Position numbers and translations under genes: made by a program. A stretch of DNA of 64,000 nt from Engraulis encrasicolus (Eukaryota; Chordata; Actinopteri; Clupeiformes; Engraulidae), in assembly GCF_034702125.1 (NCBI RefSeq), contig NC_085880.1, positions 46,684,371 to 46,748,370 on the forward strand, given 5' to 3'. Position 1 is the first letter of the stretch. Every line of letters starts with the position of its first letter. The notes under the pieces are model-generated. The model saw only the letters and a program-made list of their open reading frames with translations, was not told where the DNA came from and searched no databases. Below are positions 34,529-47,266 of the stretch, in pieces.

Positions 34529-36437
34529 CCAGCTGCATAGTGGCTATACGCGCCCAGTTCTTATAGGTTGTAATTAGCAAGCCAATGGTGAGGCATGGTG
34601 CTGGCATGCTTCTTTACCAACAGAGGATTAACGTTTGGCTTGGCAGACAATGAAAGACGCTCATGCATGCTGACGTGACTTGCCTTGGCAGTGGAGGTGG
34701 ACTAGAGACCCTATGGAGAATGTGGGAGCAATGCAATGCAAAGGCCTAACAATTTAAATGTGTTCCTGCACACTCAGTGGGTCCAAAAGGGCTTGTGCCT
34801 TTGCCCATGTCCAGCAGCATCAGTGGGTCCAAAAGGGCTTGTTCCTTTGCCCATGTCAAACAGCATTTGGTCGCGTGGCTTAGTCATTTCCCTGACTGCC
34901 TGTAAGCTGAATGCACCGGGCGAAGAGGTAATTTATATTGCAGCCTGACTTAGCCTGCAGCTTAAACGCAAAGTAATGTATTTTGCCACTGCACACATCA
35001 TTAAAAGGCAAACACACAGGCATCATGAAAAATCCAATATCATGTTGCAAGATATTGATGTACCAAATCATTTCAGGCCATGTTATGTTCGTAAGATATA
35101 AAACCAGGGAAGGTAAAGAGAAAGCGAGGGCTGGTGCACACGCAGTATTTTCACCCCATTCAACTTACCACATAGACCCATTCTGGCAATTTTGCCAGAT
35201 TGGGCCGTTTCCCATCCAATTGGGTTGCTTAGGACGGCCGTCTGCGGGTAAAAATGTCATTTGGACAGGTTTTTCTGTCAGTTTATGGTCATAAAAATCA
35301 ATAGAAATTAGTTCAAATTGGGCGGGATTTACTGCTTCCAGGTTTTAAGCATTTTTTTGGGCTGGAAATCACCAGTCTCATCTGGCAACTCTGCCCCCTG
35401 GCCAGCTTCAGCTCTCCATAACTGGTTAAGCTTCATGACTTTATTTTATGGTCCTTTAAAAGGACAACAACTTGGTCGCTGACCGACCATAACACCATCC
35501 AATCAGCCTGACATGGCCTGTGATAGCCGTGTACATGAATAGCACATAAACCATGCGGCAGGCAGCTGCAGTATAGGCGGCCTGACTGCAGCTTACAGTG
35601 CAGTAATGGCTCAAGGTTAAGATCAAGGTCTCCTTCAATAAATGGTACTTTTACAGCACCATGACATAATATGGGTCTGTATAGAGTAGACCAACATTGT
35701 GTGGCGGTTTGCTTGACAGGTCTGTTTTCTCTCAGACAGTAATACTTCCTGTTTCAGCATATTGCCGTGGGGATACAGCATGCACTGTAAGGCGGCCCTG
35801 AAGTGACAAACACAACAATAGATGTAAAAAAAAACGAACAGCAAATCTAAGCAACCCATAAAGGAAAATCATAAAATACCATAAATAATAAGCAGGAAAA
35901 TAAGCAGTACTCCTCAAGTGCAAAGGGCAACCATCCGAATGGTATGGTGATATCCACAAAGGGACAAAGACAGGAGAAATAAATAAAATGAAATAAAATG
36001 GAGCAATCTGTTATGTGCCAGCAAGTGAAAAGTGTGTGAAATAAATCAGTAAGCTGGTAATTCAATAGACTGAATAGAGGCTTTGCTGCACGCTTGCAGT
36101 GCTCTGGACAACTGTAGAGGTCACCACACATGAACCAAATGCATCTCATTACACCTTCTCTTCTTTTTATGTGTAATGTTGGCATGCCATTGTTTTCCAC
36201 CATGACCTAAAACAGAGACGAAGCCATTTCCCTTCAGAGGTTTATGGCCCCAATAACACTTAGTATGTCTAAAAAATCACAGGCATCCATCACATTTTAT
36301 CACCCCGTGTCACTCTGCGGACACCTTTTGTGGGTCATGCCATGTGGCGATGCGACAAGCACAAATTAAATTGGCACAGGGTTGCTTCATGTCACTCTAC
36401 ATACCAGATGAGAACTGGAGGCTGGACATGTAGCCAC
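34529..36437. other. Unassigned sequence
   Basis: Two tandem copies of a segment with GTGGGTCCAAAAGGGCTTGT lie at 34774-34866. A possible diverged relative of the 38.65-kb MITE lies at about 35187-35394 (TTTTGCCAGATTGGGC to CATCTGGCAACTCTG) without a TSD. No exon was recognised. Confidence 0.4.
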
Positions 36438-36571
36438 ACTGGACACAGCACTAAACTAATACACTGACAACTGGACACAGCACTAAACTAATACACTGAC
36501 AACTGGACACAGCACTAAACTAATACACTGACAACTGGACACAGCACTAAACTAATACACTGACAACTGGA
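36438..36571. repeat. 32-bp tandem repeat, 4 copies
   Basis: The unit starts ACTGGACACAGCACTAAACT and ends AATACACTGACA. Copies are essentially identical. Confidence 0.97.
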
Positions 36572-36971
36572 CATATACTATATTGGCCCCTGGGTGATCC
36601 AGACATTTATATACAGTGAGATATACAGTGATATACAATATGTATTTGATCCCTTGGTGATTTTGCCGGTTTGCCCACTAATAAAGACATGATCAGTCTA
36701 TAAATTTATGATAATATGTATTCAAACATGGAGAGACAGAATATCAAAAAGAAATTCCAGAGAATAACTTAAAATAATATATTTTAATTTATTTGTATTT
36801 AATTTAGGCAAATAAGTATTTGACCCCTCTAGATAAAGAAGATAAAGTGCTTTGTGGCAAAGTCCTAGTTGTCTAGCACTGAGGTCAGATGCTTCTTTTA
36901 GTTGATGACAATGTTTGTGCATATAGTAGAAAATATTTTTGCCCATTTTGCTTTGCACATTATCTCTATTA

Positions 36972-37268
36972 CAGTGTTTCTCAAACTTTTTCAGACCAAG
37001 GACCATTTTGTCTCCAAAACTGTTCAGGGACCACCTGTCAACTGAATTGACAGTTGACGGGTGCTAATTTCAATGCAGATCACTTACTTTTTATTCACAT
37101 TTACAAGTCTGTCTTATTGTGGTGAAAATAAGACTTCAGCTATGTTTAGCTTTGTAATAATGTTACAAATATAGCCTACTGCTAGATGGTCTTGGAAAAG
37201 TAGAAATCCCCTCGCGAGCTCTGTCGCAGACCACTAGTGGTCCCCGGACCACACTTTGAGAATCACTG
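36972..37268. mobile_element. hAT-type MITE nested in Tc1, 297 bp
   Basis: Ends CAGTGTTTCTCAAACTTT and ACTTTGAGAATCACTG are the common fish hAT inverted repeat. Flanks CTCTATTA and TTCTAAAA match at six of eight positions. It interrupts the transposase remnant of the Tc1 element. Confidence 0.82.
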
Positions 37269-37276
37269 TTCTAAAA

Positions 37277-38122
37277 CATTTTGTGGTTGTTGCTTGGTAA
37301 ATGAGAGGTTCAGTTCTCTCCATAGAATTACTATAGGGTTAATATTTGGAGACTGTCTAGGCCACTTCACGACTTTCATATGCTTCTTATTTGAGCCACT
37401 CCTTCGTTGCTTTGACTGTATGTTGTGTATTATTGTCATGTTGGGAGATCAAAAAATGGCACACCCTTCAGTGTAGTGGTGGAGTTGCACATTACATGTC
37501 TCCCTACATCCATTCGTTGACGATGTGAAGTTGTCCTGTGCCTTGGCCACACAAACACCCTCAAACCATAATGATACCACTTTCATGCATGATGGTGAGG
37601 AGGGTGTTCTTGGGATTATAGACAGCAGTTCTCTTTCTCAAAACACAATGAATTGTGATAATGCCAAACAGCTTGATTTTGGTTTCATCTGACTACAGCA
37701 CCTCCTTATCATATCCTAAACCAGCCTGATGTCCATTGGCAAACCTCAGGTGGGACTGCACAGGTTCCTTCTGAAGTAGAGGTACCATGTGTGCACTACA
37801 GGATTTTAAACTACCAGTAGTTTTCTCAGTGATTTTGGTCCCAGTAGCTTTGAGATCATTGCCTAGTTCATCCCGTACAGGTCTAGGGTGCTTTCTTTCT
37901 CATGATTATCAAATCCCTACAAAAGGTCAAATCTTGTATAGAATCCCAGACAGGCTGATGGATAGTACTTTTGTATTCCTCACATTTTGGAAGAAATGCA
38001 TCAACAGCTGGGTCATTAATACTCAGTCTCTTTCTTGTGGCTTTACAGCCCATTTAATCTTTGTTTAGGTCTAAAATCGTGTCCCTGATATCATTTGACA
38101 ACTCTTTGGTCTTTCCCATGCT
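37277..38122 (-). pseudogene. Tc1 transposase pseudogene
   Basis: From an ATG near 38122 the minus strand reads MGKTKELSNDIRDTILDLNK, the typical start of the fish Tc1 transposase DNA-binding domain, then meets a stop. Further on, scattered in several frames, are HLRFANGH, SDETKIKLFG (first catalytic Asp region) and a QHDNN-like block, each followed by stops. The 3' end is interrupted by the hAT insertion at 36972-37268. Transposase would cut and paste the element at TA sites; this copy cannot encode it. Confidence 0.85.
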
Positions 38123-38648
38123 GGTGAGGTTGGAGTGTGACTGATTCACTCATACTATGGACTGATTCTGCTGATTCAATGTGTCTTTATGCATGTTAGT
38201 ATGTACAGGTGTCTTTAATTCAGATGACAAGTTGATCGGAAGTGCCCATCTGGTCTGTGGGCCCGGAACTGTAATCAGTTGGCAGGGGATCAAATACTTA
38301 TTTTGCTCGATGAAATGGAAATAAATTAATATATATTCTCTTCAGTTAATTTCTGGATTTTCTTTTTGATATTCTGTCTCTCCATATTAGAATACATATT
38401 ATCATAACATTTATTTACTGATCATGTCTTTGTTAGTAGGCAAACCAACACAATCAGCAAGGGATCAAATACATATTGGACTCACTGTATAATCATGGAA
38501 ACTGTCCAGTAGAGCTTACACACACAGGAATGAGTCAGTTATTTGATAGTGTGGTGCTTAGGAAAGTCACACTGAGCACAACACTTTGGAGTCTTTTTGG
38601 ATTGTTTATTTCTTTCTGCCTTTCAGAAGAGAGAGTCTGTCCTATGAC

Positions 38649-38808
38649 CAGTGTTGCCAGATTGGGCGGAGGAAAAATTGGTCATTTGGTGGATTTTTCA
38701 GCCGTTTTGGGCCCATAGAAGTCAATGTAATTTGTTGAATTTAGCGCATTTTGGCGGTTTTTGAGAAGCTTTTGGGCGGGATTTGGTCAGACACATCTGG
38801 CAACACTG
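38649..38808. mobile_element. hAT-type MITE, 160 bp
   Basis: Ends CAGTGTTGCCAGAT and ATCTGGCAACACTG are perfect inverted repeats, with a perfect 8-bp TSD CCTATGAC (38641-38648 and 38809-38816). No coding capacity. Confidence 0.92.
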
Positions 38809-38816
38809 CCTATGAC

Positions 38817-40380
38817 CCAAAAACGATGAAAAAGGAAAAGAAAAGGAGAAAAGAGAGAGAGAGAGAAAAAAAGTGGACAGAAGTGATGTAGTGAGTGTCG
38901 GCTCAGAGTGACAGGCCACAGCAAATTAACCCCCCAGACCATTAGCCGTTAGCTGCGATAGCCGGCACTTTTCCCTGCCCTGACCTTCCATCTCTTTCGC
39001 CTGCCCTTCACACACAAACACAAGTGTCACAGCACCGATCAGCAAAGTAAGACTGATCGCGCCGAGGGCCCGTTAAAGGTAATTTAATGTGCCGTTTGCT
39101 CCCCACGACTCCCCTAAGTCATATTTCAGGGAGACCAATGCACCTACCTACATCCCTCGCCAAAAAAAGAAAGAAAAATGCTCCTAGGCACATACATCAC
39201 AGGGGTAGTTTTAATTCACAAAAATGATTTTGAAGGGACAATTTATTTATGAAAGGCTCTTTAACTCGTGTAGAAACTGGAGATTAACATAAGCAATAAT
39301 AATCCATCACGCGACAAGCTTGCCTGCCCTGCCTGCTGCAACTTTTTCTCCCCTCCGTTAATAGAACATTTATACATATAGCCATTTTTCATCATTATTT
39401 TCCCACTTTCTACGGTGCAAAGTAGTGTAGGGTAAAATGCACCTAGGAGTACAGTAGTGTCATCGGGTGGGCTCTTTTTACAATTTGTTCCCTTGAAGTC
39501 TAAAATGTCAGTTCGCTCCTTTGGGAACAGTCTCAGCTTTTACAGTAAAAGCGCTTAACTCCCCAAATAAGGACACATTTACATACAGAAAGCAGCTATT
39601 CTGGCTTTGGAAGGAAGTTTGCTTATCGACCATAAATGATTTTACATACCAATGAGAACAAGTTGTAAGGACAGCATCGTGTGGAGGTGTAGAGAGGAAT
39701 ATGTGATGTGTTATAATATATCCTCTAGAGTTGTGATGTACTTTACGGCACTTAAGCAGGCGGTAAGCACTGTGTGTTTGGTGCGATTATGCAACTGGAG
39801 TGCATATTTAACATGCTGTTTATGGTAATGAAAATATGCAAAACTGCATAGAAAATACAAAATGCACAACAATGCAAACATGCAGCCTGTCAGTTGGGGA
39901 GTGATCACATGTTCAGCCATCCATCCAAGAGACTTACAGAATAGAAAAAATATTAAAGTAGCGTATATGTAACAGCCTCTTACAACAAGTCATCATTCCT
40001 CACACTCACAGTACCCCCAATAACCAGTGGAACACTGTAACATACATTGACAAACACCATAGTACTACAATGACATAATACAAGGCCTTTAGTAATGCAT
40101 AACTGGCATTGCTATTCTGGTAACAGCAAATGTATTACGCTGTGTTTTAATGGATACAATTGTAATAGCAATGGTCGACAGAAGATGAAGAAAGTTATAG
40201 ATAGTTATAGAAAGATATAGCAATGTAGTGAATAGACAGAGGGCAGGGCAGGGCAGGTCAGATAAGGAGGACAGGATATCAGGATATCAGGATATCAGAC
40301 ACAAGACAAAGGAGAGGAGCCATGAGAATGGAGGAGCAGATGGAAGGAGATTGAGGGTGTGAGGGGGTGTATATTGTGTG
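38817..40380. other. Unassigned sequence
   Basis: Contains three AGGATATC units at 40271-40296. The part 38930-39330 is balanced in composition and could be conserved non-coding sequence, but that needs alignment. No exon was recognised. Confidence 0.35.
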
Positions 40381-40450
40381 TGTGTGCGTGTGTGTGTGTG
40401 TGTGCATGCTTGCCTCCTATACTTGTGTGCATGAGTGTGCGTGTGTGTGT

Positions 40451-40451
<1 letters not shown>

Positions 40452-40545
<94 letters not shown>
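40452..40545. repeat. (TG)n microsatellite
   Basis: TG tract, imperfect in the leading part, followed by GAGAGAGC-rich sequence. Confidence 0.98.
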
Positions 40546-40547
<2 letters not shown>

Positions 40548-40761
40548 AAAGAGAGAGAGCGAGAGAGAGCGAAAGCATGCGCACGAGTGAGAGAGAGATA
40601 CACAGACAGACAGAGAGGGAGAGAGAGATGGGGAGGGAGCACTAGGAAACGAGTGCTAGGAAGATAGAAAGAGAGAGAGAGAGTGATCGTGAGGGATAGA
40701 GTGTCACAGCACAGCGTGCTCCAGAAAGGGACGGGAGGATGAGATGGAGGGACAGTAATGG

Positions 40762-40766
<5 letters not shown>

Positions 40767-40817
<51 letters not shown>
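40767..40817. repeat. (GA)n microsatellite
   Basis: Pure GA tract. Confidence 0.98.
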
Positions 40818-40819
<2 letters not shown>

Positions 40820-41140
40820 CCAGAAAGGGAGGATGAGATGGGGGGACAGTGATGGATGACACTCTGGCAGCCACCATTTGTCACAGTGTTATTGGAGGAC
40901 GGGGGGCAAAATGGGGACTGATGGGATTGAAGAATTACATAAGCAGCCTCCGAGGGTCAGGGTCAGTCAGGGTGGGTACCCCCACACCCGCCGAGAGACA
41001 GGAGCCGAGAGCGAGCGCAGGCGGACAGGACGGCCGATAAGCCCCGGACAGACGCTGGGAAATCTGCTCTCCCGCGGCAGATGCCCTATCGCTCACTGTC
41101 CCATTCAACCTCCCAGTGGGGCATGGGGACACTGTTGTTT

Positions 41141-41807
41141 GCCAGTGATGTGGGCAGCTATTTATGCACTGCATGCCTCTGTGCAGTAGGGCACGGTATG
41201 TTACGGTACAGTTGGTGACGCAACCCCCAAAGCAACAGACCGCGGGATCCGGAGGAGCGGTGAGGCATGCAGTGTTGTGTGAAAAGCAAAAAACGAAAAG
41301 CACAGTGGAGGAGGACTGTGTGAGTCACTCTCTTTTCAGAGAGAGAGAGAGAGAGAGAGTGAGCAAAAATGTGAGCCTCTCTTTTTGTGTATTTATCTGT
41401 GTTCTGGTACCGTCGCAGGGTGCTTGATTGGATTTTGTTTATTCTGAAATTAATCAGTAGCCAGAGTAACCAGAGGAGTCTGATGACGAGGCGATTCCAA
41501 TCATCATTTTTGCCAGTGATGTGGGCAGCTATTTATGCACTGCAGGCCTCTGTGCAGTAGGGCACGGTGCGGTACGGTACAGTTGGCAAAGCGGCCCCCA
41601 AAACAACAGACCCCGGGATGCGGGGGAGCGGGAGTGGGGAGGCATGCAGTGTTGTGTGGACGGCAAAACACAAAAAGCAAAAAGCACAGCGGAGGAGGGC
41701 AGGGCTGTGTGAGTCACTGTCTATTCAGAGACACATACAGTACACACATACGATACACACATACATACAAATGTGCACACACACACATACACATGCACAG
41801 AAACACA

Positions 41808-41897
<90 letters not shown>

Positions 41898-42050
41898 AAA
41901 AACGTGAGATAAAGAGCCTCTCTTTTTGTCTATTTATCTGTGTTCTGGCTCCGTCGCAGGGTGCTTGATTGGATTATTTTTATTCTAGAATTAATCAGTA
42001 GCCAGAGTAACCAGAGGAGTCTGATGACGAGGCGATTCCAATCATCATTT
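41141..42050. repeat. Tandem segmental duplication, two unequal units
   Basis: Unit 1 (41141-41511, 371 bp) and unit 2 (41512-42050) both start GCCAGTGATGTGGGCAGC and end in a shared ATTCCAATCATCATTTTT block. They are closely similar throughout. Unit 2 is longer because its GA and AC repeat portion has expanded (GA tract 41813-41894 against about 22 bp in unit 1). Confidence 0.95.
41813..41894. repeat. (GA)n microsatellite
   Basis: Pure GA tract inside unit 2 of the tandem duplication. Confidence 0.98.
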
Positions 42051-42826
42051 TTTAACAGCACATTCTAAACAAAACATTTGTTAAACTAAAGTTTGCCCGG
42101 AATACTCGGCAAGAACTGGCAAGGAGATGCATTGGTTCAAGTCTCCCATTGGATGAATGGAAATTGGAGATTTTCTGCTGGTTTCCAGGTCAAGTCCCAC
42201 CCCTTGCCGTTGCTTCACTTCAGAATAGAGCCTACGGTATCCCCTCTATTCAGCACCAATGGGGAAGAGTCTCCACACACTCATTCTGCTCTGCAGTCCC
42301 CGTCCCATGTACTGTATTTTACACACACTGACTAACCAGTGATGGAGATCGGCATGTGAGTGTGTTACAGTGACATGGTAACAATAATGAGGTGTGCTGT
42401 AGTCTCAGCTGGCCCAGTGCCTGTCTGTCTGCATCAGTAGTGTAATAGCTCTCTGGATAGGAAGGGAGGGGAGGGGAGGGGAGCCCCCATGGGGTACATG
42501 TACTGTACTGAACATATTTGCATCATGCATCATACATGAACCGAGGCTGGGAAAGCAGACACCCCCCCATCCTACCCCCCTTGTACCGTGTGTCATTTCA
42601 TTTTCCCATTCAGTACAAAGAGTCTGGCTGCATGTGCTTCCATTGACATGGTGGTCTGTGGGAGCATCTTGCATAACCAGACGGCGAACAGATCAGAGTG
42701 TTTGAATGCGTTTATGAGTACCTGCCGTAGGACAACAGATGAAATTTAGTAACTATGCTAATTCCGGCATATTTAAATTGATGTTTTTTAGCTGAAGTAA
42801 TGATCAATGTGCATTGTCCTAATCAA
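42051..42826. other. Unassigned sequence
   Basis: A (GGGGA)n short tract lies at 42463-42482. No exon was recognised. Confidence 0.4.
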
Positions 42827-42946
42827 ATGAATGAATGAATGAATGAATGAATGAATGAATGAATGAATGAATGAATGAATGAATGAATGAATGAATGAAT
42901 GAATGAATGAATGAATGAATGAATGAATGAATGAATGAATGAATGA
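42827..42946. repeat. (AATG)n microsatellite
   Basis: About 29 pure tetranucleotide units. Confidence 0.98.
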
Positions 42947-43301
42947 AACCAATCACAATTGCTGATCATTTCTCTCAGGGTTTTTACATGTCAACTAATG
43001 TCATTAATGACATCTGTTTGCTGATTGGCCAGGTATACGTTGCTGCTTGAGAAAACAAGCATCAAATCATAGCCAGACACTCTGTATCAAATGAAGTGAT
43101 ATGCAGTACAACCAGCTGTCTAAAGTAACTGTAGTAGTAAAATCATCATGTAATTACAACACTAGTACAATATATGCATTGTATAGCTGTTACACCATTT
43201 ACTCCATTGTACCTAATTAAGTAGATAGACTGTTGTTTCTGAAAAACACAAAAAATAAGGACCTACAGTCAGGGTTGGATTGGCCATCTGCCATACTGGG
43301 C

Positions 43302-43733
43302 GGTAACGCTTTAGAATAAGGTTCTTCTAATAAACGTTTATAGTCATTAGTAAGCAGGTAGTTATACCCTTACAAGTGCCCAATAACATGCTTATTAACT
43401 TTGTTAACATGCTTATTAACGTTGTTAACATCTGATGAGTAACTTTATTTGAGTAAAAGCATGAAAATCGGTACACATGGCAGCCATCTTGAAAATTTTG
43501 TTTTTTTTTCGCAACGCCTCCATATCTAGTATTAGTCAACATATCAAGATGGATATGTGTACCGATGTAAATAATATGACTGAAAATACAAACCACTATA
43601 AACACATTAGAAGCAGCTTATAAGACGTTAACAAAGTTAATAAGCATGTTATTGGGCGCTTGTAAGGGTATTACTACCTGCTTACTAGCGACTATAAACG
43701 CTTATTAGAAGAACCTTATTCTAAAGCGTTACC
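43302..43733. mobile_element. GGTAACGC foldback element, 432 bp
   Basis: Nearly the whole element is palindromic. Arms begin GGTAACGCTTTAGAATAAGG and include ATAACATGCTTATTAACTTT on both sides. The central loop is AT-rich. No clear TSD was seen. The ends resemble the foldback at 23138-26735. Confidence 0.85.
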
Positions 43734-43795
43734 ATTATTTTTACATTTCTGAAAATTGGGGCCCATGAGGGTGCAGGGGCCCACTGGTGAGTCAG

Positions 43796-44063
43796 TTCTG
43801 CCCCTTTAAGCCAAAAGTGCCCGGGCCCTATTTCTCCCCCATGAGGGGCCCCTTTAAGCCAAAAGTGCCCGGGCCCTATTTCTCCCCCATGAGGGGCCCC
43901 TTTAAGCCAAAAGTGCCCGGGCCCTATTTCTCCCCCATGAGGGGCCCCTTTAAGCCAAAAGTGCCCGGGCCCTATTTCTCCCCCATGAGGGGCCCCTTTA
44001 AGCCAAAAGTGCCCGGGCCCTATTTCTCCCCCATGAGGGGGCCCTTTAAGCCACAAGTGCCCG
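43796..44063. repeat. 48-bp minisatellite, about 5.5 copies
   Basis: The unit contains TTTAAGCCAAAAGTGCCCGG followed by GCCCTATTTCTCCCCCATGAG. Because 48 is a multiple of three it gives a 16-residue repeat in each frame, which is not taken as coding. Confidence 0.97.
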
Positions 44064-44100
44064 GGCTATATTTCTCCACCAGTCCAGCCCTGCCTAAGGT

Positions 44101-46240
44101 ACTACTAACATGATCCAACCAGTGCAGAGTCAGGTGAGCGCAAGACAAGCACACAAGACAAGGTCTACTGGATACTCAGATATGTTAACTGCTTTGGAAA
44201 GGAAACAGGTTTTTTTTTCACTTTTACTTTGGATACTTTTGAGTACAATATAATGGTTTACCACAAAAACATGAGCCATGCTCTTTTAAACATTTGTATA
44301 CACTTTTAAATGTCGTTTTTCTCCTTTTGCACATTGCTCCGTGTTTTTATAAAGTTTCTTGCATGGACACCTTTAAGCATTGTACAGTGCATGTGTGGCC
44401 TGAGGGCTGTGCTTTTTTCATTGCTTATCTGAAAGCACTCTTTCTATTTAAATTCTTCCTCAGAACAAATGAAGTTGCCCTGTGTTGCCCTTTAAAGTGC
44501 ATCGACTGTATGCCATTGCACACATGATGTCACAACATGCACAAGTGAAGACATAAATGGCCATGCTACACATTATGCTAACACATGGCCATGCTACACA
44601 TTATGCTAACACATGCAAACTACATTACGCTTTCTTAATACAGAAATAATGTTAATGGGCTACAACTCCCAGGGGCATTCATATGTTTATGTAATAAATA
44701 CTACCACAAACATCAGTGCGTCAGACAGGCAAAAACAGACTGCAAAGTAGGCCAGCAGAGAGACCAGACACACAGACATCCTGTTTTACCCACTACATGG
44801 CGAAGTGAAGCAGCCTGCTATGAGAGCCAGGTAATGTGAAAATGTGATGACTGTACTGTATTTCTTCTTCCTTTCCTCACGCCTGGTGACTCAAGTACAG
44901 TACATTTGCAGAGTGAAAGAGATCCACCATTTCAAACAGGCCCGGAAACAATGACAGACAGATCAAAGTGAAGAAGGCGTGGGATGCAGCGCTACCATTC
45001 AGCTGCTCTCGCTTCAACTCAGCTCGCCATCATTTCTCTCTTTTTTAATCACTATGTCGAGATACCTCACAGTACTTACTCTACTCCACTCTGCACAAAC
45101 CCAGTTGGATGCAGTCAATTATGGGCCTTGCAATTGTATATTGCTGAAGCATTTTGAGCAGCAGTCTTTATTGAAATATAATGTTATTATTGTTTTTATT
45201 GCTTTTTATTACCAGCATTATTATCAATTATGTGCAACAGACCCATCAAGATCCATCAAGATCCATCAAACTCATCACCACAGAGAGGGGGATGTGAGTG
45301 AGCTAGACAAACCATCGTGTGAACACGCACGCACGCCCACGCATGCACGCACACACTCACACTCGCCCGCCCGCACGCACAATCTCCCTCTCCCTCTCCA
45401 ACCCCCCCCCCTCTCTGTCTCACTCTTCATATAGACTCTGGTTAGCTTTATCCCTATAGTGGTCTTAAAATTGTGCAATACAGTACGTATTGCACTTTAG
45501 CGGATAATCCGAGTTTCCTGTTGAGACGACTTTTGAGTGAATAAGGAAATGAGGTGAATCAGAATAGTTTAGGCTCTAGGCCTCAGCTGATTGGTCAGAT
45601 GTCATGATGCCGCTATCTGCGTGAGAGTCGGAACTCTCCTTATTATTTTGATATCCCACTTGGGTGTACTCCCTTGTAGAGAGGCATGGCTGGGGCATTT
45701 GAGATAGGTGTGCAAGTAATCGGAAGAGATCAAATATAGTCACTTGCCCTATAAAGGGTTAAAGCAATGTCACAGGCTTCATTCTGAGTCCACGTCCGGA
45801 GTGATAGAGAGTTTAGATGGAAATGTCACCAACATGCAGCAGCCACATTGCAGTGCATGGTGATAAAGAGAAACTACTCACCGGAGATGAGGGAGGGAGC
45901 TGCCTGTGTATAAAAGTCCAATAAAAAGTTGGGCGCAGTGTGTGGAGGTTACGAGGGAACCGATTTGAATGTGATTTTCAGGCCAAACTGCCAAGAGCAG
46001 CCGACTTAATTAAGATATCCAGCAATAATTCTGTTAAGTTATTCCTGCAATCTCCCTGGTGGCTCTCTTGCCAGCTTCATTTAGCCAGTGTCATCACAAA
46101 GTCTTAATTGTCCCCATTTCCAAAGTCTTAATTGTCCCCAATTCCAAAACCAAAAAAGGAAAGTGAATAAAGAAGGGATGGGCAGTTCCTGGACAGTAGG
46201 CCCTGGATAAGCCGAATAGAAAGCAGAACAATTGCACATA

Positions 46241-46242
<2 letters not shown>
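44101..46242. other. Unassigned sequence
   Basis: Contains a 28-bp duplication (GGCCATGCTACACATTATGC, twice near 44561-44613) and duplicated CAAAGTCTTAATTGTCCCCA near 46097-46140. No exon was recognised. Confidence 0.4.

Positions 46243-46243
<1 letters not shown>

Positions 46244-46335
<92 letters not shown>
46244..46335. repeat. (GA)n microsatellite
   Basis: Pure GA tract of about 46 repeats. Confidence 0.98.
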
Positions 46336-46336
<1 letters not shown>

Positions 46337-46364
46337 ATCTTTTTGTGGATTTATCTGTTATTTA

Positions 46365-46365
<1 letters not shown>

Positions 46366-46426
<61 letters not shown>
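46366..46426. repeat. (AC)n microsatellite
   Basis: Pure AC tract. Confidence 0.98.
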
Positions 46427-46428
<2 letters not shown>

Positions 46429-46543
46429 ATTTGGACCGCACCAGAAAGGCAGCATTAGACACACAAACACTCAAGAACAAACATATAAAATATAGTATGC
46501 TGTTGTATTGTAAAGGCCACACAGTGACTGTGTGCATTTACTG

Positions 46544-46742
<199 letters not shown>

Positions 46743-47102
46743 GTGTGCTTTCTGGTGTGAGATTTGTCACATTGCGTTGACGTGCGGTGTCAGTGCTTGA
46801 AGGGCATCTAAATGCACATGCCTTCCCACATTCAACTCCTGCAGTACAGGTCAGAGCAGCTGTGACATGTTTTTTTTCTCTCTTTCCCTAAAACTGCTTT
46901 AAATAAATAAAAAACTCCAGACAAAAATACAAAGCCAAAGGTTATATTCAACTCGACAAAGGTTATTGTAGTGCACACTGGTGGAAAGGCTACTTCAAAA
47001 GCTTGGCAGCAGTAAAATTGAGAGCAATAACAGCAAGAGACACACAAATAGAAACACAACCAACCGGTCTGCAAACAAGTCATGCATGCAAATAAAGAGC
47101 AG
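46743..47102. other. Unassigned sequence
   Basis: Nothing recognised. Confidence 0.4.
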
Positions 47103-47266
47103 GGAAACAGGAAGATAACATACAGGACATGGCAACATGGTGGTAAACAGGAAGATAACATACAGGACATGGCAACATGGTGGTAAACAGGAAGATAACA
47201 TACAGGACATGGCAACATGGTGGTAAACAGGAAGATAACATACAGGACATGGCAACATGGTGGTAA
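47103..47266. repeat. 40-bp tandem repeat, 4 copies
   Basis: The unit starts GTAAACAGGAAGATAACATA and ends GGCAACATGGTG. Copies are identical. Confidence 0.97.

Larger units (their letters stand above)
36614..38487 (-). mobile_element. Tc1-like transposon, decayed
   Basis: Ends CAGTGAG… and …CTCACTG with long inverted repeats carrying the fish Tc1 motif GTATTTGATCCCTTG, flanked by TA (36612-36613 and 38488-38489). Total 1874 bp, or about 1.57 kb without the nested 297-bp hAT MITE, the usual Tc1 size. The left terminus has a local duplication of ATATACAGTGA. The transposase frame lies on the minus strand and is broken by many stops. Confidence 0.92.
43270..44092. mobile_element. hAT-like element with foldback insertion and minisatellite
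   Basis: Ends CAGGGTTGGATTGG and CCAGTCCAGCCCTG with flanks CCTACAGT and CCTAAGGT (6/8) fit an old hAT-type insertion. A foldback element (43302-43733) interrupts the left part, and the right part is expanded into a 48-bp minisatellite. The shared block CATTTCTGAAAATTGGGGCC links it to the copy at 33.9 kb. Confidence 0.75.

Noticed and set aside
43796..44113. Protein of 16-residue FKPKVPGPYFSPMRGP-type repeats
   Set aside because: The frame is opened by a 48-bp minisatellite inside a MITE. No splice sites, signal or conserved flank support a gene.
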